DNA of 48,711 bases from Chitinophaga pinensis (GCA_943329075.2 CALQCM020000034.1:1-48711); one strand, 5' to 3'; shown: positions 1-9,987, numbered from the stretch's first letter. Notes: generated from the sequence alone by a model not told the origin. A program made the numbers and translations.

Positions 1-864
1 CGTATCGTCACCACCGAGGCGGGCAGTGGCACCGATTTCGGCGCGCGCATGGTGGCGCAATGCATCTCGGGGCCGCTCGGCCAGCAGGTGGTGGTTGAAA
101 ACCGCGGCGGCGTGATGCCCAACGAGGTGGTGGCGAGGGCGCTGCCCGACGGCTACACCTTGGTGCACAACGGCAGCGCGTTGTGGCTGCTGCCCTTTGT
201 GCAGAGCGATCTCGGCTGGAACGTGCAGCGCGATTTCATCGCGGTGTCGATGACCGACCAGTCGCCCAACGTGCTGCTGGTGCAACCCTCGCTGCCGGTA
301 AAAACCGTGCAGGAACTGATCGCACTGGCGAAAGCGAAACCGGGCGAACTGAATTACGCGCGTGCCGCCCCGGCGGGGCCGACGCATTTCTCCGCGGAAC
401 TGTTCAATACGATGGCCGGTATCAAAATCACACCGATCCCGTATAAAGGCGGCGGGCCGGCGGTGATCGGTCTGCTCAGCAATCAGGCGCACATGATGTT
501 TGCACCCGCTGCAGTGGCGATGCCGCATGTGAATTCAGGCAAGCTGCGCGGCCTCGCCGTCACCACGGCGCAGGCCTCACCGTTGTTTCCGCACCTGCCG
601 ACGATGTCCGCCTCCGGCCTGCCCGGTTACGAATACGTGGCGATGTTCGGCGAATTCGTGCCAGCCGGCACGCCGGCGGTCATCGTCAACCGCTTGAGCA
701 CGGAGATCCAGCGTTGCATGCAGAAGCCGGAGGTGAAGGAAAAGTTTTTGAGTGCCGGCGTGGAGTCGGTGGGCACGACACCGGAGCGTTTTGCCGCCAT
801 CGTCAAATTCGAAATGACGAAGTGGGGCAAACTGATCAAGGACGCGGGCATCCGCGCCGATTAA
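1..864 (+). CDS. TctC/Bug family periplasmic solute receptor, 5' end outside window
   Basis: The reading frame is open from base 1 to the TAA at 862-864, so the signal peptide and about the first 30 residues lie upstream of the window. Family hallmarks visible are VVVENRGG, LPDGYTL, QPSLPVKTVQELIALAKAKPGEL, IPYKGGGPAV and LRGLAVTTAQ. Members of this family (PF03401, about 320 residues) bind organic acids in the periplasm and either feed a TctAB transporter or act as sensors. No TctAB genes are nearby. The glycine-rich GAGG after ENR is replaced by GGVMPNEVV, and the segment around HNGSALWLLPF resembles the receptor at 5568-6539 more than the others here, so these two form a subgroup. The ligand cannot be inferred. 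Confidence 0.93.
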   Translation, partial: RIVTTEAGSGTDFGARMVAQCISGPLGQQVVVENRGGVMPNEVVARALPDGYTLVHNGSALWLLPFVQSDLGWNVQRDFIAVSMTDQSPNVLLVQPSLPVKTVQELIALAKAKPGELNYARAAPAGPTHFSAELFNTMAGIKITPIPYKGGGPAVIGLLSNQAHMMFAPAAVAMPHVNSGKLRGLAVTTAQASPLFPHLPTMSASGLPGYEYVAMFGEFVPAGTPAVIVNRLSTEIQRCMQKPEVKEKFLSAGVESVGTTPERFAAIVKFEMTKWGKLIKDAGIRAD

Positions 865-867
865 GCG

Positions 868-1881
868 CTAGCTGACCTTGCGCTGCAGCCCGTTTGCATT
901 GGCGGCGGCCGGCATACGCAACAACTTTTTCGCGCGCGCCTGTGCGATCGGCACCGCGGCGTCGGCCAGCAGCGTTTCCGGCGCCGGGCGTGACGCCGCC
1001 GGCAGGACGATTTCCGGTGATAAGGCCTGTGCCAGTTCGTCAAAATCCTGTGCCGCGTTGGCGGCGATTTGTGCCAGCAGCTGATCGCTGCGTCCGACCG
1101 TATTCCAGATTGGCGCGTCGATGCCGGCAATCAGGTGTTCCGGCGCAATGCCGTCCTCGATCGCCAGCGCCAGACGTGTCGCAATATGCAGCGTACAGGC
1201 GTCGCCCCTGGCCTCGGGCGCGCTGAGCGGGCGCATCTGGTATTCAATGGCGGTCTCGATGGCGGCACTGTGGTGCCAGCGGCGTATCAGCACCGCGCCG
1301 ACGCCGGCATAATCGAAACCGAGTAGCGCCTGCTCGACTTCATGCACCGACAGACCGCTTTGCACAGCGCGCGTCTGCGCGTCGAGCGCCGGTACCGGAA
1401 TGCCCAGATGCAGCACCAGATGACCGACATCGGCGAGCAGTCCGCCGACGAAGGCGCGGGTCGGGTCGACGTGCGCGGCCTCCATTGCAATCAGCCGCGC
1501 CAGCAAGGCACGCCGCGCCGCCAGCCGCCAGAAACGCCGCATGTCGAACTGTGACGATTTTATTTTGCGATAGGCTGCCGCAACCGCGGTGATCAGGATC
1601 AAATGCTTGATGCGCTCACCGCCGAGGATGGCCAACACCCCGGTGACGCTGGCGGCGCCTTGGCCGAGCGCGGGGTACAAGGCGCGGGCGAGTCGCGGCA
1701 GGCGCGCACAGATCGCCGGATCGCGGGCGATTTCGCGCTCGATTCTTTTCAGCGGGACTTCGGCGCGCGAGGCGAGCAGCTTCACGCGCGAATACACGGA
1801 CGACAGTTTGGGCACGCGGCCGGCCCCATGCAGCAGATCCAGCGGCGTGGAAATCAGGGTCTTGCATTTGTATACCGGCAC
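868..1881 (-). CDS. HDOD domain protein
   Basis: A 337-residue protein with an HDOD domain over roughly residues 10-210: the N-terminal stretch (ISTPLDLLHGAGRVPKLSSV) and the GVLAILGGERIKHLI and FVGGLLADVGHLVL segments match that fold. HDOD domains are HD-like but usually lack a full metal site and act in signalling, often through partners. I see no EAL, GGDEF or receiver domain attached. The GTG start at 1881 is preceded by a good GAGGGGAAGG ribosome site, which supports it over internal starts. It stands alone on the minus strand, tail to tail with the truncated Bug gene and separated from the upstream operon by 200 bp. Specific role unknown. Confidence 0.85.
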   Translation of the reverse strand: MPVYKCKTLISTPLDLLHGAGRVPKLSSVYSRVKLLASRAEVPLKRIEREIARDPAICARLPRLARALYPALGQGAASVTGVLAILGGERIKHLILITAVAAAYRKIKSSQFDMRRFWRLAARRALLARLIAMEAAHVDPTRAFVGGLLADVGHLVLHLGIPVPALDAQTRAVQSGLSVHEVEQALLGFDYAGVGAVLIRRWHHSAAIETAIEYQMRPLSAPEARGDACTLHIATRLALAIEDGIAPEHLIAGIDAPIWNTVGRSDQLLAQIAANAAQDFDELAQALSPEIVLPAASRPAPETLLADAAVPIAQARAKKLLRMPAAANANGLQRKVS

Positions 1882-2052
1882 GGCCTTCCCCTCGGTTGCC
1901 GCCGTGCGTCTGGACCTGCTGCGCAGATCCCAAACGGCGCACGGGCTATCACGGGAATTAACGGCCGGGGCGTGAAAAAGTTAAACCGCTACCGCAGGGC
2001 ATGCCGGCGCCCGGCGGCGCGCCCGAAAAAACAAGCTCTTAACGGGGAAGCA

Positions 2053-2074
2053 CGCGCCCGCGGACGCGGGCGCG
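2053..2074 (-). terminator. GC-rich hairpin just after the aldolase stop, weak terminator candidate
   Basis: A 9 bp perfect stem (CGCGCCCGC / GCGGGCGCG) with a 4-base loop begins 8 bases beyond the stop codon of the minus-strand gene at 2082. The T-rich stretch is about 25 bases further on rather than adjacent, so intrinsic termination is only plausible. The rest of 1882-2081 shows no gene. Confidence 0.35.
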
Positions 2075-2081
2075 GCGCCAC

Positions 2082-3365
2082 TCAGCCGAGCACTGCGTGC
2101 ACGACAGCTTCGAGTTCTTCGTCGGTGGCGAATTTCTTCGACGCCATCGCCGTGCGCATCTGTGCGAACACCTGTTCGAGCTGGGCTTCGTCGAACTGCA
2201 GACCCATGCGCTTGATTTTGAGTGCGACGGGGCCGGCCATGCCGTGGCGTTCGAGCGCGGTGGGTGTCCACACGACGTGACGGTGCTGTCCGATGGTCTC
2301 GGCCTGCATGGTCTCCCAGACGAACCAGCCTTCCTGCAGGAGCGCACTGATGTGCACGCCGCCATAGGCGAATGCCGAGGCGCCGACGTGCGGCGCCTGT
2401 TGCGGAATCGGCACGCCGAAGACATCGGCGGCGAGCTGGCACAACGACATGATCTGCTTCAAGTCGCAACCGGTGCGCAGGTCGTAGAGCACCTCAAGCG
2501 CGGCGACGATCTGTTCGAGCGCGCAATTGCCCGAGCGGTGGCTGTAGCCGTTCAGCACGCAATCGACGACGTCGGCGCCGGCGCGCACTGCTTCGAGCGA
2601 ATTGGCGAGTGCGAGGCCGAAGTCGTTGTGACAGTGCACTTCGAGTTTGACGTCGGGACCGACCGCATCGCGGTGCATCTTCACCACGTGGCCCATCGTC
2701 TGCGGCGTGAAGTTGCCGCGGTCGTCGAATATGCAGATGCGGTCGGCGCCGGCTTTGACGTAGCAATCCAGCGCTTTGTTGAAAATATCCGGAATCATCG
2801 GCGCGCGGCCGACGGTGATCAGCTTGCCGTGGTCCTTGGCGAGTTTGATTGCCGAGTCCATCGTCTTGAGCACGGCGGACAAATCGAAGTCGGCACTCCA
2901 GTAACCGTATTTGGAGCCGAGCTTGGCGGCGAAAATCGGGCTTGGATTTAACGCGCCGGGCATCCAGATTGCATCGGCGCCGGCGGCGACGGATTTTTCG
3001 ATGCCGTTTTTCCAGTCACCGAAATCGACATAGGCGTGCACCATCAGTTTCGAACCCGAATCCTTCACCATGCGCATGAAGTCGCACTGGTCTTTGAGGC
3101 CGGCGTGGCCGGCGACAATCTCGGTAATACCGACGGCTTCGAGTTTTTTTGCCAGTTCGAGTTTCTGCGCGTTGGTCGGCGAGGCGCCCGGCATGTTGGT
3201 CGATTCGCGGAAGGTGTCGTCCTTGATGATGACCTTGTGCTTCGGAATGTTCGGGTCGACCACCGACATGCGGTTGAGCGCCGGCACCGCCCAGCGGCCC
3301 TGGCTGTCGAAGTTCAGTTCTTTCATTACCATGTCGCGGTTCAGGATCGACGGGATTTCAACCAT
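2082..3365 (-). CDS. DRE-TIM metallolyase superfamily protein (HMG-CoA lyase/isopropylmalate synthase type)
   Basis: About 427 residues. The TIM-barrel signature begins with DDTFRES (about residues 49-55), which keeps the Asp, Arg and acidic residue of the DRE motif. The metal-binding HCHND motif is at about 244-248 and an NGYSHRSGN ring follows near 272. These enzymes cleave or form C-C bonds next to a carboxylate or thioester (HMG-CoA lyase, homocitrate and isopropylmalate synthases, hydroxy-oxovalerate aldolase). The first strand differs from the usual DTTLRDGEQ, so the reaction is not assignable. ATG 3365 was preferred to ATG 3371 because GGAG lies 7 bases before it. It is the last gene of a minus operon, 21 bp after a Bug receptor and downstream of an acyl-CoA dehydrogenase, consistent with catabolism of an acyl-CoA. 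Confidence 0.88.
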   Translation of the reverse strand: MVEIPSILNRDMVMKELNFDSQGRWAVPALNRMSVVDPNIPKHKVIIKDDTFRESTNMPGASPTNAQKLELAKKLEAVGITEIVAGHAGLKDQCDFMRMVKDSGSKLMVHAYVDFGDWKNGIEKSVAAGADAIWMPGALNPSPIFAAKLGSKYGYWSADFDLSAVLKTMDSAIKLAKDHGKLITVGRAPMIPDIFNKALDCYVKAGADRICIFDDRGNFTPQTMGHVVKMHRDAVGPDVKLEVHCHNDFGLALANSLEAVRAGADVVDCVLNGYSHRSGNCALEQIVAALEVLYDLRTGCDLKQIMSLCQLAADVFGVPIPQQAPHVGASAFAYGGVHISALLQEGWFVWETMQAETIGQHRHVVWTPTALERHGMAGPVALKIKRMGLQFDEAQLEQVFAQMRTAMASKKFATDEELEAVVHAVLG

Positions 3366-3386
3366 GTTCATTCTCCATTCAGTGGT

Positions 3387-4355
3387 TCAGTCGACGCGCA
3401 CGTTGGCGGCTTTCACCACGCGGCGCCATTTATCAACTTCGTTTTGCACAAAATTCGAATATTCCTCAGGACTGCCGATACGCACGATGTAGCCGAGCGT
3501 GTCGAGCCGTTCTTTCACCTCGGGCAGTGTCATTGCCCTGACGGTTGCTGCGTGCAGTTTGGTGACAATTTCCTTCGGCGTGCGCGCAGCGACTGCGAGC
3601 CCCAGCCAGGTTTCCGCCGCATAACCCGGCACGCCGGCTTCGGAAATTGTTGGCAGATCGGGAACGGAGGGTGTGCGTTGTGGCGTCGTGACCCCCAGCG
3701 CGCGCAGCTTGCCGCTGCGCATATGGCCGATCGCCGAGGGCAGGGACGCAATCGACAACTGCGCCTCGCCGGAGAGCAGCGCGATGATCGAGGGGCCGCC
3801 GCCTTTGTATGGCACGTGAATCAGTTTGATGCCCGTCATCGAACTTAGCAACTCCGCCGACAGATGCGGTGGTGTGCCGTTGCCCGCCGATGAATAGGCG
3901 AGCTGTTCGGGTTTGGCTTTGGCGAGCGCCAGCAGTTCTTTCACCGTTTTTACAGGCAGCGCCGGATGCACCACCAGCACGCCCGGCGTGGTGGCCAGCA
4001 GCGTGATCGGTGCAAAGTCACGCACGATATCGAAGTTGAGTTTCGGATAGAGCGCCGCGCTGATCGCATTCGAAATCGAACCGAGAAACAGCGTGTAACC
4101 GTCGGGCGGCGATCTGGCGACGATTTCCGCGCCGATGGTGCTGCCGGCACCCGGACGGTTGTCGACGATGAGCTGGTGGCCGAAGGCCTCGCCAAGTTTC
4201 TGGCTCAGCACGCGCGCCAGCGGTTCGGTGCTGCCGCCGGGCGGGAAGGGCACGACGAGGCGCAGCGGCTTTTCCGGATATTCGGCGTGCGCCACCGGCA
4301 TCGTCGCCAGCGAGCCGGCGGCGGCGAGGACCAACCAGATGCGCGTCGTTTTCAC
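3387..4355 (-). CDS. TctC/Bug family periplasmic solute receptor
   Basis: A 322-residue receptor with a clear signal peptide ending near MPVAHA (about residue 24), then EYPEKPLRLVVPFPPGG. Other family blocks are DNRPGAGSTIG, SPPDGYTL, HPALPVKTVKEL, HVPYKGGGPS and VPDLPTISEAGVPGY. The Asp that usually follows the PPGG motif is Glu here (GGSTEPLAR), a small oddity at the start of the binding cleft. The start is GTG 4355, which overlaps the TGA of the upstream acyl-CoA dehydrogenase as GTGA, suggesting translational coupling. An in-frame extension upstream would run through the dehydrogenase gene and lacks a signal peptide at its N terminus, so it was not used. Confidence 0.93.
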   Translation of the reverse strand: MKTTRIWLVLAAAGSLATMPVAHAEYPEKPLRLVVPFPPGGSTEPLARVLSQKLGEAFGHQLIVDNRPGAGSTIGAEIVARSPPDGYTLFLGSISNAISAALYPKLNFDIVRDFAPITLLATTPGVLVVHPALPVKTVKELLALAKAKPEQLAYSSAGNGTPPHLSAELLSSMTGIKLIHVPYKGGGPSIIALLSGEAQLSIASLPSAIGHMRSGKLRALGVTTPQRTPSVPDLPTISEAGVPGYAAETWLGLAVAARTPKEIVTKLHAATVRAMTLPEVKERLDTLGYIVRIGSPEEYSNFVQNEVDKWRRVVKAANVRVD

Positions 4356-5545
4356 TGCTTCTGCTCGGTCTTTAATTTGTCCACGGCCTTCATGCGCTGC
4401 ACCGAATCGCCGGCCAGATGCGTCCAGATGATGCTGTCGCGCACCAGCTTGTCGGCGTGCGAATGGATGCGCGCGGCGCCGGCCATGCCGTGGATATCGA
4501 GGTTGAGTGTCGTGACGCGCTGTATGGTGTCGGAGGCGAAGTTCATCGCCAGCACATTGGCGGCCGGCGATTTGCGGTCGCATTTGCCGTCGGTCTCGGC
4601 GGCCACCCGCATGACGAAACTGCGCAGCGCCTCGGTCAGCATGAAGATCTCGTTCAGTTTCAATTGCACGACCTGCTGGTCCACCAGCGGTTTGCCGCCG
4701 CGTTTTTCGCGTTTCGCAAAACGCAATGCCGTGTCGGCAGCGTCATCGCAGACGCCGACCGCATTGGCCGCGAGTTCGAAATCCGAAAAGCCGCCGCCGC
4801 GCATTTTGTAGCCCTCATGCACCTTGCCGACCATATTGGCCTCGGGCACGCGCGCGTCTTCGAAAATCAGCTCGGCGTTCTGGTAAAAGCGCCAGCCGAG
4901 TTTGTTGAAGACCTTGCCGACGCGAAAACCCGGCGTGTCGGAGGGCACCAGAAACACGGTGGTGCCTTCCTTGATGCTGACATTCGGATTGCTGCGCGTG
5001 TTGACGAAAAAGAGCTTGGCGATCGGGCCGTTGGCAATGAAGGTCTTCTCGCCGTTCAAAAGCCATTCGTTGCCGTGTTTTTCGGCGCGCAGGCGCCATC
5101 CCGTCTTGATGTCGCTGTCGACGAGGATACGTTTGTCGGACCCCGCGTTCGGTTCTGTGCTGGCACTGCCGAGCAGATAGCTGTCGTCGGCCATGAACGG
5201 GACGAGGAAGCGTTGTTTCTGGTCTTCACTGCAGAACTCGGCGATCAACTGGCTCCACTTCCAGCACTGGCTAAAGGTTTTCGAGATCGCGCTGTCGGCT
5301 TTGGCGAGTTCGGCCATGACGATGGCCTGTGTCACGTAATCGATGCCGGCGCCGCCCCAGGCTTTGGGCACGGCGGCGGTGCGAAAGCCCAGCTGCGAAC
5401 CGCGCTTGATGATCGCCCAGTCGAAGGTCTCGCGCGGCGCGGCAATGGCATCGCGTTGGAGCGACAGCGGGCGTATTTCCTCGTCGGCAAATTTGCGCGC
5501 CTTCAGTTGCCAGGCGCGTTGTTCCTCGTTCAGCGAAAAATCCAC
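4352..5545 (-). CDS. Acyl-CoA dehydrogenase family protein
   Basis: 397 residues with the full fold: N-terminal helical domain (MDFSLNEEQ...), the FAD/substrate strand motif GSASTEPNAGSD near residue 130, the middle beta domain (EKHGNEWLLNGEKTFIANG) and the C-terminal four-helix domain ending DKLVRDSIIWTHLAGDS. The family oxidises acyl-CoAs at C2-C3 with FAD and passes electrons to ETF. By eye, the position of the usual catalytic Glu of medium-chain enzymes (TEYPVEK region) reads HSHADK, so the base may be elsewhere or the chemistry different. The GTG start has a GGAGG site 5 bases ahead. It is the second gene of the operon, 22 bp after one Bug gene and overlapping the next by 4 bp. Confidence 0.92.
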   Translation of the reverse strand: MDFSLNEEQRAWQLKARKFADEEIRPLSLQRDAIAAPRETFDWAIIKRGSQLGFRTAAVPKAWGGAGIDYVTQAIVMAELAKADSAISKTFSQCWKWSQLIAEFCSEDQKQRFLVPFMADDSYLLGSASTEPNAGSDKRILVDSDIKTGWRLRAEKHGNEWLLNGEKTFIANGPIAKLFFVNTRSNPNVSIKEGTTVFLVPSDTPGFRVGKVFNKLGWRFYQNAELIFEDARVPEANMVGKVHEGYKMRGGGFSDFELAANAVGVCDDAADTALRFAKREKRGGKPLVDQQVVQLKLNEIFMLTEALRSFVMRVAAETDGKCDRKSPAANVLAMNFASDTIQRVTTLNLDIHGMAGAARIHSHADKLVRDSIIWTHLAGDSVQRMKAVDKLKTEQKQ

Positions 5546-5567
5546 TGCGTCCTCCGCGTTATTATTG

Positions 5568-6539
5568 TTACTGCAGGCCGGTGCTCTTGATGATCTTGTG
5601 CAGGCGCGCGATCTCGGTCTTGATGACGGCGGTCAGCTGTTCCGGCGTGCCGCCCATCGCCTCGGTGCCCTGGGTGAGAAAGCGCTCGCGGGTCTCCGGC
5701 TTTTTCAGTGCAATGTTGATTTCCTGATTGAGTCTGCGCACGATCGCATCCGGCGTTTTCGCCGGCGCGAACATCGCCGTCATCGCCACCGACTCGTAGC
5801 CGGGCAGGCCCGCGGCGGCCACCGTCGGCAGATCGGGTACCAGTGCGGAGGGCTCGACGCTGGTCACTGCCAGCGCGCGCAGGCGGCCCGACTTCACGTA
5901 CTGCGTGGCCGAATTCGCACTCGGAAACATCACCTGGATCTGGCCGCTGACGACATCGGTGAAGCCCGCGCCCATGCTTTTGTAATTGATGCGCACGATT
6001 TTCACGCCGGCCATGTTGTTGAAGAGTTCGGCGGCGACGTGGTTGCCAGCGCCCAACGAGGTCGAGGCGTAATTGAGCTCGCCGGGCCGGGCTTTGGCGA
6101 AGGCGATCAGGTCCTTCACCGATTTCACCGGCAGCGACGGATGCACGACCAGCACATTCGGCGTGTTCACCGTGAGGACGACCGGCGCGAAATCGCGAAA
6201 GATGTCCCACGGCACGTTGGTCTGCAGGAGCGGCATCAGCCAGACCACATTGCTATAGTGCAGGAGCGAATAACCGTCGGGCGGCGCGCCGGAGACGGTC
6301 TCGACGCTGACGAGTGCCCGGTTCTCCACAATCATGCGCTGCGCGAAAGCACCGCCCATCGCCTGCGCGATGATGCGTGTCGAAAAATCCGAGCTGCCGC
6401 CCACACCGGTGGTGTAGACGCGGATCGGTTTTTCCGGATAGTTCTGTGCCGCGGCGGGAACGGACAGCGACAGCGCCAGCAAGGCTGCGCCGGCGGGGAA
6501 TGATTGAACGGGCATGGTGGATATGTTAAATGATTTCAC
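5568..6539 (-). CDS. TctC/Bug family periplasmic solute receptor
   Basis: 323 residues from GTG 6539; an ATG at 6515 would remove eight residues including the only early lysine, so GTG is slightly preferred, with AGG five bases ahead. The signal peptide ends at PAAAQ and is followed by NYPEKPIRVYTTGVGGSSDFSTRI. As in the receptor at position 1, the glycine loop after ENR is absent (ENRALVSVETV) and the next block carries a WLMPLLQ segment, marking the shared subgroup. HPSLPVKSVKDLIAFAKARPG and LPTVAAAGLPGYE are typical. It is the first gene of the operon that runs through acyl-CoA dehydrogenase, a second receptor and the DRE-TIM enzyme. Confidence 0.92.
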   Translation of the reverse strand: MKSFNISTMPVQSFPAGAALLALSLSVPAAAQNYPEKPIRVYTTGVGGSSDFSTRIIAQAMGGAFAQRMIVENRALVSVETVSGAPPDGYSLLHYSNVVWLMPLLQTNVPWDIFRDFAPVVLTVNTPNVLVVHPSLPVKSVKDLIAFAKARPGELNYASTSLGAGNHVAAELFNNMAGVKIVRINYKSMGAGFTDVVSGQIQVMFPSANSATQYVKSGRLRALAVTSVEPSALVPDLPTVAAAGLPGYESVAMTAMFAPAKTPDAIVRRLNQEINIALKKPETRERFLTQGTEAMGGTPEQLTAVIKTEIARLHKIIKSTGLQ

Positions 6540-6566
6540 TGCGGCCTGTTGCCGGGAGACGAATCC

Positions 6567-7166
6567 ATGAACGTAGTGTTTGACCTCGGTGGCGTGGTGG
6601 TGCACTGGCAGCCCGACGCGCTGATCGCTTCGGTATTCGACGAGCCAGAGGTGCGCGCCCGCGTGCGCCGCGAAATCATCGATCACGCCGACTGGCTGGC
6701 GCTTGACCGCGGTGTGCTGGAAAAGTCAGAGGCCGCAGAGCGCGGCGCGCAACGCGCCGGGCTTGCCGTGAGGGAGGTCATGGATTTTCTCGACTGCGTG
6801 CCCCCTGCACTCACTGTGATGCCGGAAACCGTCGCGCTGATGCGTCGCCTGCGCGCGCAGGGGCACCCGCTCTACTGTCTGTCGAACATGCAGCACGCCT
6901 CGATCGCGCATCTTGAACGCGAGCATGACTACTGGGATGTGTTCAGCGGCACGGTGATTTCGTCGCGCATCAAGTTGATCAAGCCGGAGCCGGCAATTTA
7001 CAAACATCTGCTGGAGACTTTTGGTTTGCGCGGCGAAGACACGGTGTTCATCGACGATACCGCCGTCAATTTGCCGCCGGCGCAGGCGTTCGGCATCAAA
7101 ACCATCCGTTTCGAGAATGCGGCGCAATGCGAACGGGCGTTGCGCGCGCTCGGTTGCGTCGCCTGA
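6567..7166 (+). CDS. HAD family phosphatase, YihX/epoxide-hydrolase-N type
   Basis: 199 residues. HAD motifs are in order: FDLGGVV at residues 5-11 with nucleophile Asp6, LSN at 105-107, KPEP at 139-142 containing the Lys, and IDD at 162-164. The alpha-helical cap between motifs I and II identifies a subfamily I enzyme, most like the sugar-phosphate phosphatase YihX. Its substrate is probably a small phosphomonoester, but this is family inference. ATG 6567 begins immediately before the catalytic strand; an upstream ATG at 6549 adds only six residues. It is divergent from the Bug operon, with about 27 bp between start codons, so the two promoters must overlap. Confidence 0.88.
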   Translation: MNVVFDLGGVVVHWQPDALIASVFDEPEVRARVRREIIDHADWLALDRGVLEKSEAAERGAQRAGLAVREVMDFLDCVPPALTVMPETVALMRRLRAQGHPLYCLSNMQHASIAHLEREHDYWDVFSGTVISSRIKLIKPEPAIYKHLLETFGLRGEDTVFIDDTAVNLPPAQAFGIKTIRFENAAQCERALRALGCVA

Positions 7167-7173
7167 GGCGTGC

Positions 7174-9987
7174 TCAGTCGGCGGGTTGCGGCGCCTGTCG
7201 CGTCCGGCGTGCGGCGCGGCGGTAAACCTTGACCAGTTCCATCGCCGCCGGCGCGGCGAAAAAGAACGGCAGCATCAGCAGCCAGTCCTTGGCGCCGAGC
7301 GGCACCGTGTCGAAGAAGGGCTGCAGGAACGGCACATAAACCAGCGCGATCACCAGCAGGAAGGAAATGCCGACCGCCCATACCATCCAGCGGTTGGAGA
7401 ACACGCCGATCGAAAAAATGCTGTGACGTTCCGAGCGCGCAGTGAAGGCGCGCAGCAGTTCCGAGGTGCACAGCGTGACGAAGGCGATGGTCTGCGCCAA
7501 TGCCAGCTGGTCCGGGTAACGCCGCATGGCAAGGAAAAACACCGTCAGGATCGCCAGCGCATCGACGACGCCGACGATGCCGATGCCGACGGCCATACTG
7601 CGGTCGACGACGGGCTCGGCGGCCGCACGCGGCGGATGCTGCATCAGGTCGGGGTCGCCTTTCTCCATGCCGAGTGCCAGCGCCGGCGCGCCGTCGCTGA
7701 CGAGGTTCAGCCACAGCAGCTGCACCGGCCGCAGTGGCAGCGGCAGGCCCGCCAGCATGGCGCCGAAGATGATGAGGATTTCGCCGACGTTGCAGGCGAG
7801 CAGGAAGTAGACGAATTTGCGGATGTTCGAGTAGATGACGCGGCCCTGCTCGATGGCGGCGATGATGCTGGCGAAATTGTCGTCGGTGAGAACAACGTCC
7901 GCAGTCTGCTTGGCAACGTCGGTACCGGTGATGCCCATGGCGATGCCGATGTCGGCGCGTTTGAGCGCCGGCGCGTCATTGACGCCGTCGCCGGTCATCG
8001 CCACGACGTGGCCGCGCGCTTGCAACGCGCCGACGATGCGCGTCTTGTGCTGCGGCGAAACGCGGCAGCAGACGTCGAGCCGGTCGGCGCAGGCCGCCAG
8101 TTCCGCGTCGTCCAGTTTTTCCAGTTCGGCGCCGCTCAGCACCAGTCCGCCCGGTGTGTGCAGGCCGATGTCGCGCGCGATGGCCTCGGCGGTGTCTTTG
8201 TAATCGCCGGTCACCATGATGCACCGGAGGCCCGCCCCGCGCGCCACTGTCAGCGCTGCGATCACTTCGGGCCGCGGCGGGTCGATCATGCCGAGCAGGC
8301 CGATGAAGATGAGATCGTTCTCGACCGCCGCCGCGCTGGACGGCACGCTGTCCAGCGGGCGCCACGCCACGGCGAGCACCCGCAGCGCAGCGCTGCCCAT
8401 CGCGCGGTTTTGCGCGAGCACTGTTGCGCGCATCGCCGCGGTCAGCGGCAGGGCATGTCCGGCCTGCAGATAGTGGCTGCACAGGTCGAGCACGAGATCC
8501 GGCGCACCCTTGACGAAGGCCACCAGCGGCGCCGCGCCAAAATCCTTTGCCGCGCCGTCGGCATTGCGATGAATGGTCGTCATGCGCTTGCGCTCGGCGT
8601 CGAACGGAAACTCGTGCACACGCGGCAGAAAAAGCTCGAGCGCGGCGCGCTGGAAACCGCCTTTCGCCGCGGCCACGATCAGGGCGCCTTCAGTCGGATC
8701 ACCGATGATGCGCCAGGCGCGCCCAGCGGCGGTGTTGCGCGCTTCTTCGAGCCGCGCGTCGTTGCAGGCCAATGCGCCCTGCAGCAACCGTGTCGCATCG
8801 GCGTCGGTGTGTGGATCGAGGCGGTGGCCGTCGCTGCGGAATTCGCCGTGCGGGCTGTAACCCTCGCCCGTGACATGCAAAGTCCGGCCGCCGCTCCAGA
8901 CTGTCACCACGGTCATCTCGTTTTGCGTCAGCGTGCCGGTCTTGTCTGTGCAGATGACGGTGGCGCAACCCAGTGTTTCGACCGCCGGCAGTTTGCGCAC
9001 CAGCGCATGGTGTTTGATCATGCGCTGCATGCCGAGCGCGAGGCAGATCGTGACGATGGCTGGCAGGCCCTCGGGCACCGCGGCGATGGCAAGGCTCACC
9101 GCAGTCATGAACAGGTTGATGATCAGGGCCTTGTCCGCCGTGACGTAACCCAGCACGTCGCCGCTCAACGCAACCGCCAGATGAGTGTCACGGTAAAGGC
9201 CGTAGACGAACACCACCACGCAGATGGCGAGGCAGGCGCTACCGAGCACGCGGCCCAGATGCGCGAGCTTCTTCTGCAGCGGTGTCGCCTCGTGTTCGAC
9301 CGACTGCAGCATTTCAGCGATGAGGCCGATTTCGGTGTGCATGCCGGTGGTGGTAACCAGCCCCCTGCCGCGTCCATAGCTGACGACCGTGCCCATGAAG
9401 GCGGTGTTGCGGCGGTCGCCGAGCGGGATGTCACCGGCGAGCACCGCCGCGGCGTTTTTTTCGACGGGCACCGATTCGCCTGTCAGCGAGGCCTCCTCGA
9501 TTTTGAGGTTGATGCTCTCGATGAGACGCAGGTCGGCGGGCACATGATTGCCGGCTTCGAGCAGCACGACGTCGCCGCAGACGATTTCGCGGCCGGGGAT
9601 GGTTGCGTGCCGGCCATCGCGGATGACGAGGGCATTCGGCGCGGCCATTTTTTTCAGCGCTGCGAGGGCTTCCTCGGCCTTCGATTCCTGGATCACGCCG
9701 ACCATCGCGTTCAAGGCGACGATGATGAGGATGGCGCTGGCGTCGATGTACTCGCCGAGCGCCAGCGACACCAGCGCGGCGGCGATCAGCAGTATCACCA
9801 GATAGTTGTTGAACTGTTCGCCGAGGCGCGCGGCTAAGCCCGGCCGCGGCCGCTCGGAGAGTTCGTTGGGGCCGTACTTTTCGAGCCGCTGCAGTGCATC
9901 GCGCGGCGCCAGACCCCGCGCGGGGTCTGTTTGCAAGTGGCCGGCCAGTTCTTCAACCGACTGTGAGTGGGGTTGTGTGTCCTGCAT
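7174..9987 (-). CDS. P2A-type cation-transporting ATPase (calcium type)
   Basis: 937 residues, full length for the family. Visible are the N-terminal cation ATPase domain, TGES (169-172), PEGL in M4 (305-308), the phosphorylation motif DKTGT (348-352), a GDPTE nucleotide motif, MVTGD and the hinge [12 protein letters not shown]5 carries NVGEILIIF and M6 carries [13 protein letters not shown]. These reproduce the Asn/Glu and Asn/Asp calcium ligands of SERCA (NVGE and NLVTD), which supports Ca2+ export over Mg2+ or K+ transport. The start is ATG 9987 with AGGA about 9 bases upstream; an in-frame extension to 10059 has no ribosome site. It is convergent with the HAD gene and separated by 7 bp. 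The soluble domains lie in the cytoplasm. Confidence 0.93.
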   Translation of the reverse strand: MQDTQPHSQSVEELAGHLQTDPARGLAPRDALQRLEKYGPNELSERPRPGLAARLGEQFNNYLVILLIAAALVSLALGEYIDASAILIIVALNAMVGVIQESKAEEALAALKKMAAPNALVIRDGRHATIPGREIVCGDVVLLEAGNHVPADLRLIESINLKIEEASLTGESVPVEKNAAAVLAGDIPLGDRRNTAFMGTVVSYGRGRGLVTTTGMHTEIGLIAEMLQSVEHEATPLQKKLAHLGRVLGSACLAICVVVFVYGLYRDTHLAVALSGDVLGYVTADKALIINLFMTAVSLAIAAVPEGLPAIVTICLALGMQRMIKHHALVRKLPAVETLGCATVICTDKTGTLTQNEMTVVTVWSGGRTLHVTGEGYSPHGEFRSDGHRLDPHTDADATRLLQGALACNDARLEEARNTAAGRAWRIIGDPTEGALIVAAAKGGFQRAALELFLPRVHEFPFDAERKRMTTIHRNADGAAKDFGAAPLVAFVKGAPDLVLDLCSHYLQAGHALPLTAAMRATVLAQNRAMGSAALRVLAVAWRPLDSVPSSAAAVENDLIFIGLLGMIDPPRPEVIAALTVARGAGLRCIMVTGDYKDTAEAIARDIGLHTPGGLVLSGAELEKLDDAELAACADRLDVCCRVSPQHKTRIVGALQARGHVVAMTGDGVNDAPALKRADIGIAMGITGTDVAKQTADVVLTDDNFASIIAAIEQGRVIYSNIRKFVYFLLACNVGEILIIFGAMLAGLPLPLRPVQLLWLNLVSDGAPALALGMEKGDPDLMQHPPRAAAEPVVDRSMAVGIGIVGVVDALAILTVFFLAMRRYPDQLALAQTIAFVTLCTSELLRAFTARSERHSIFSIGVFSNRWMVWAVGISFLLVIALVYVPFLQPFFDTVPLGAKDWLLMLPFFFAAPAAMELVKVYRRAARRTRQAPQPAD

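Noticed and set aside
7021..9837. 938-codon open frame on the plus strand opposite the P-type ATPase
   Set aside because: Arg/His/Gln-rich translation with no domain; it is the complement of a well-conserved ATPase gene in high-GC DNA.
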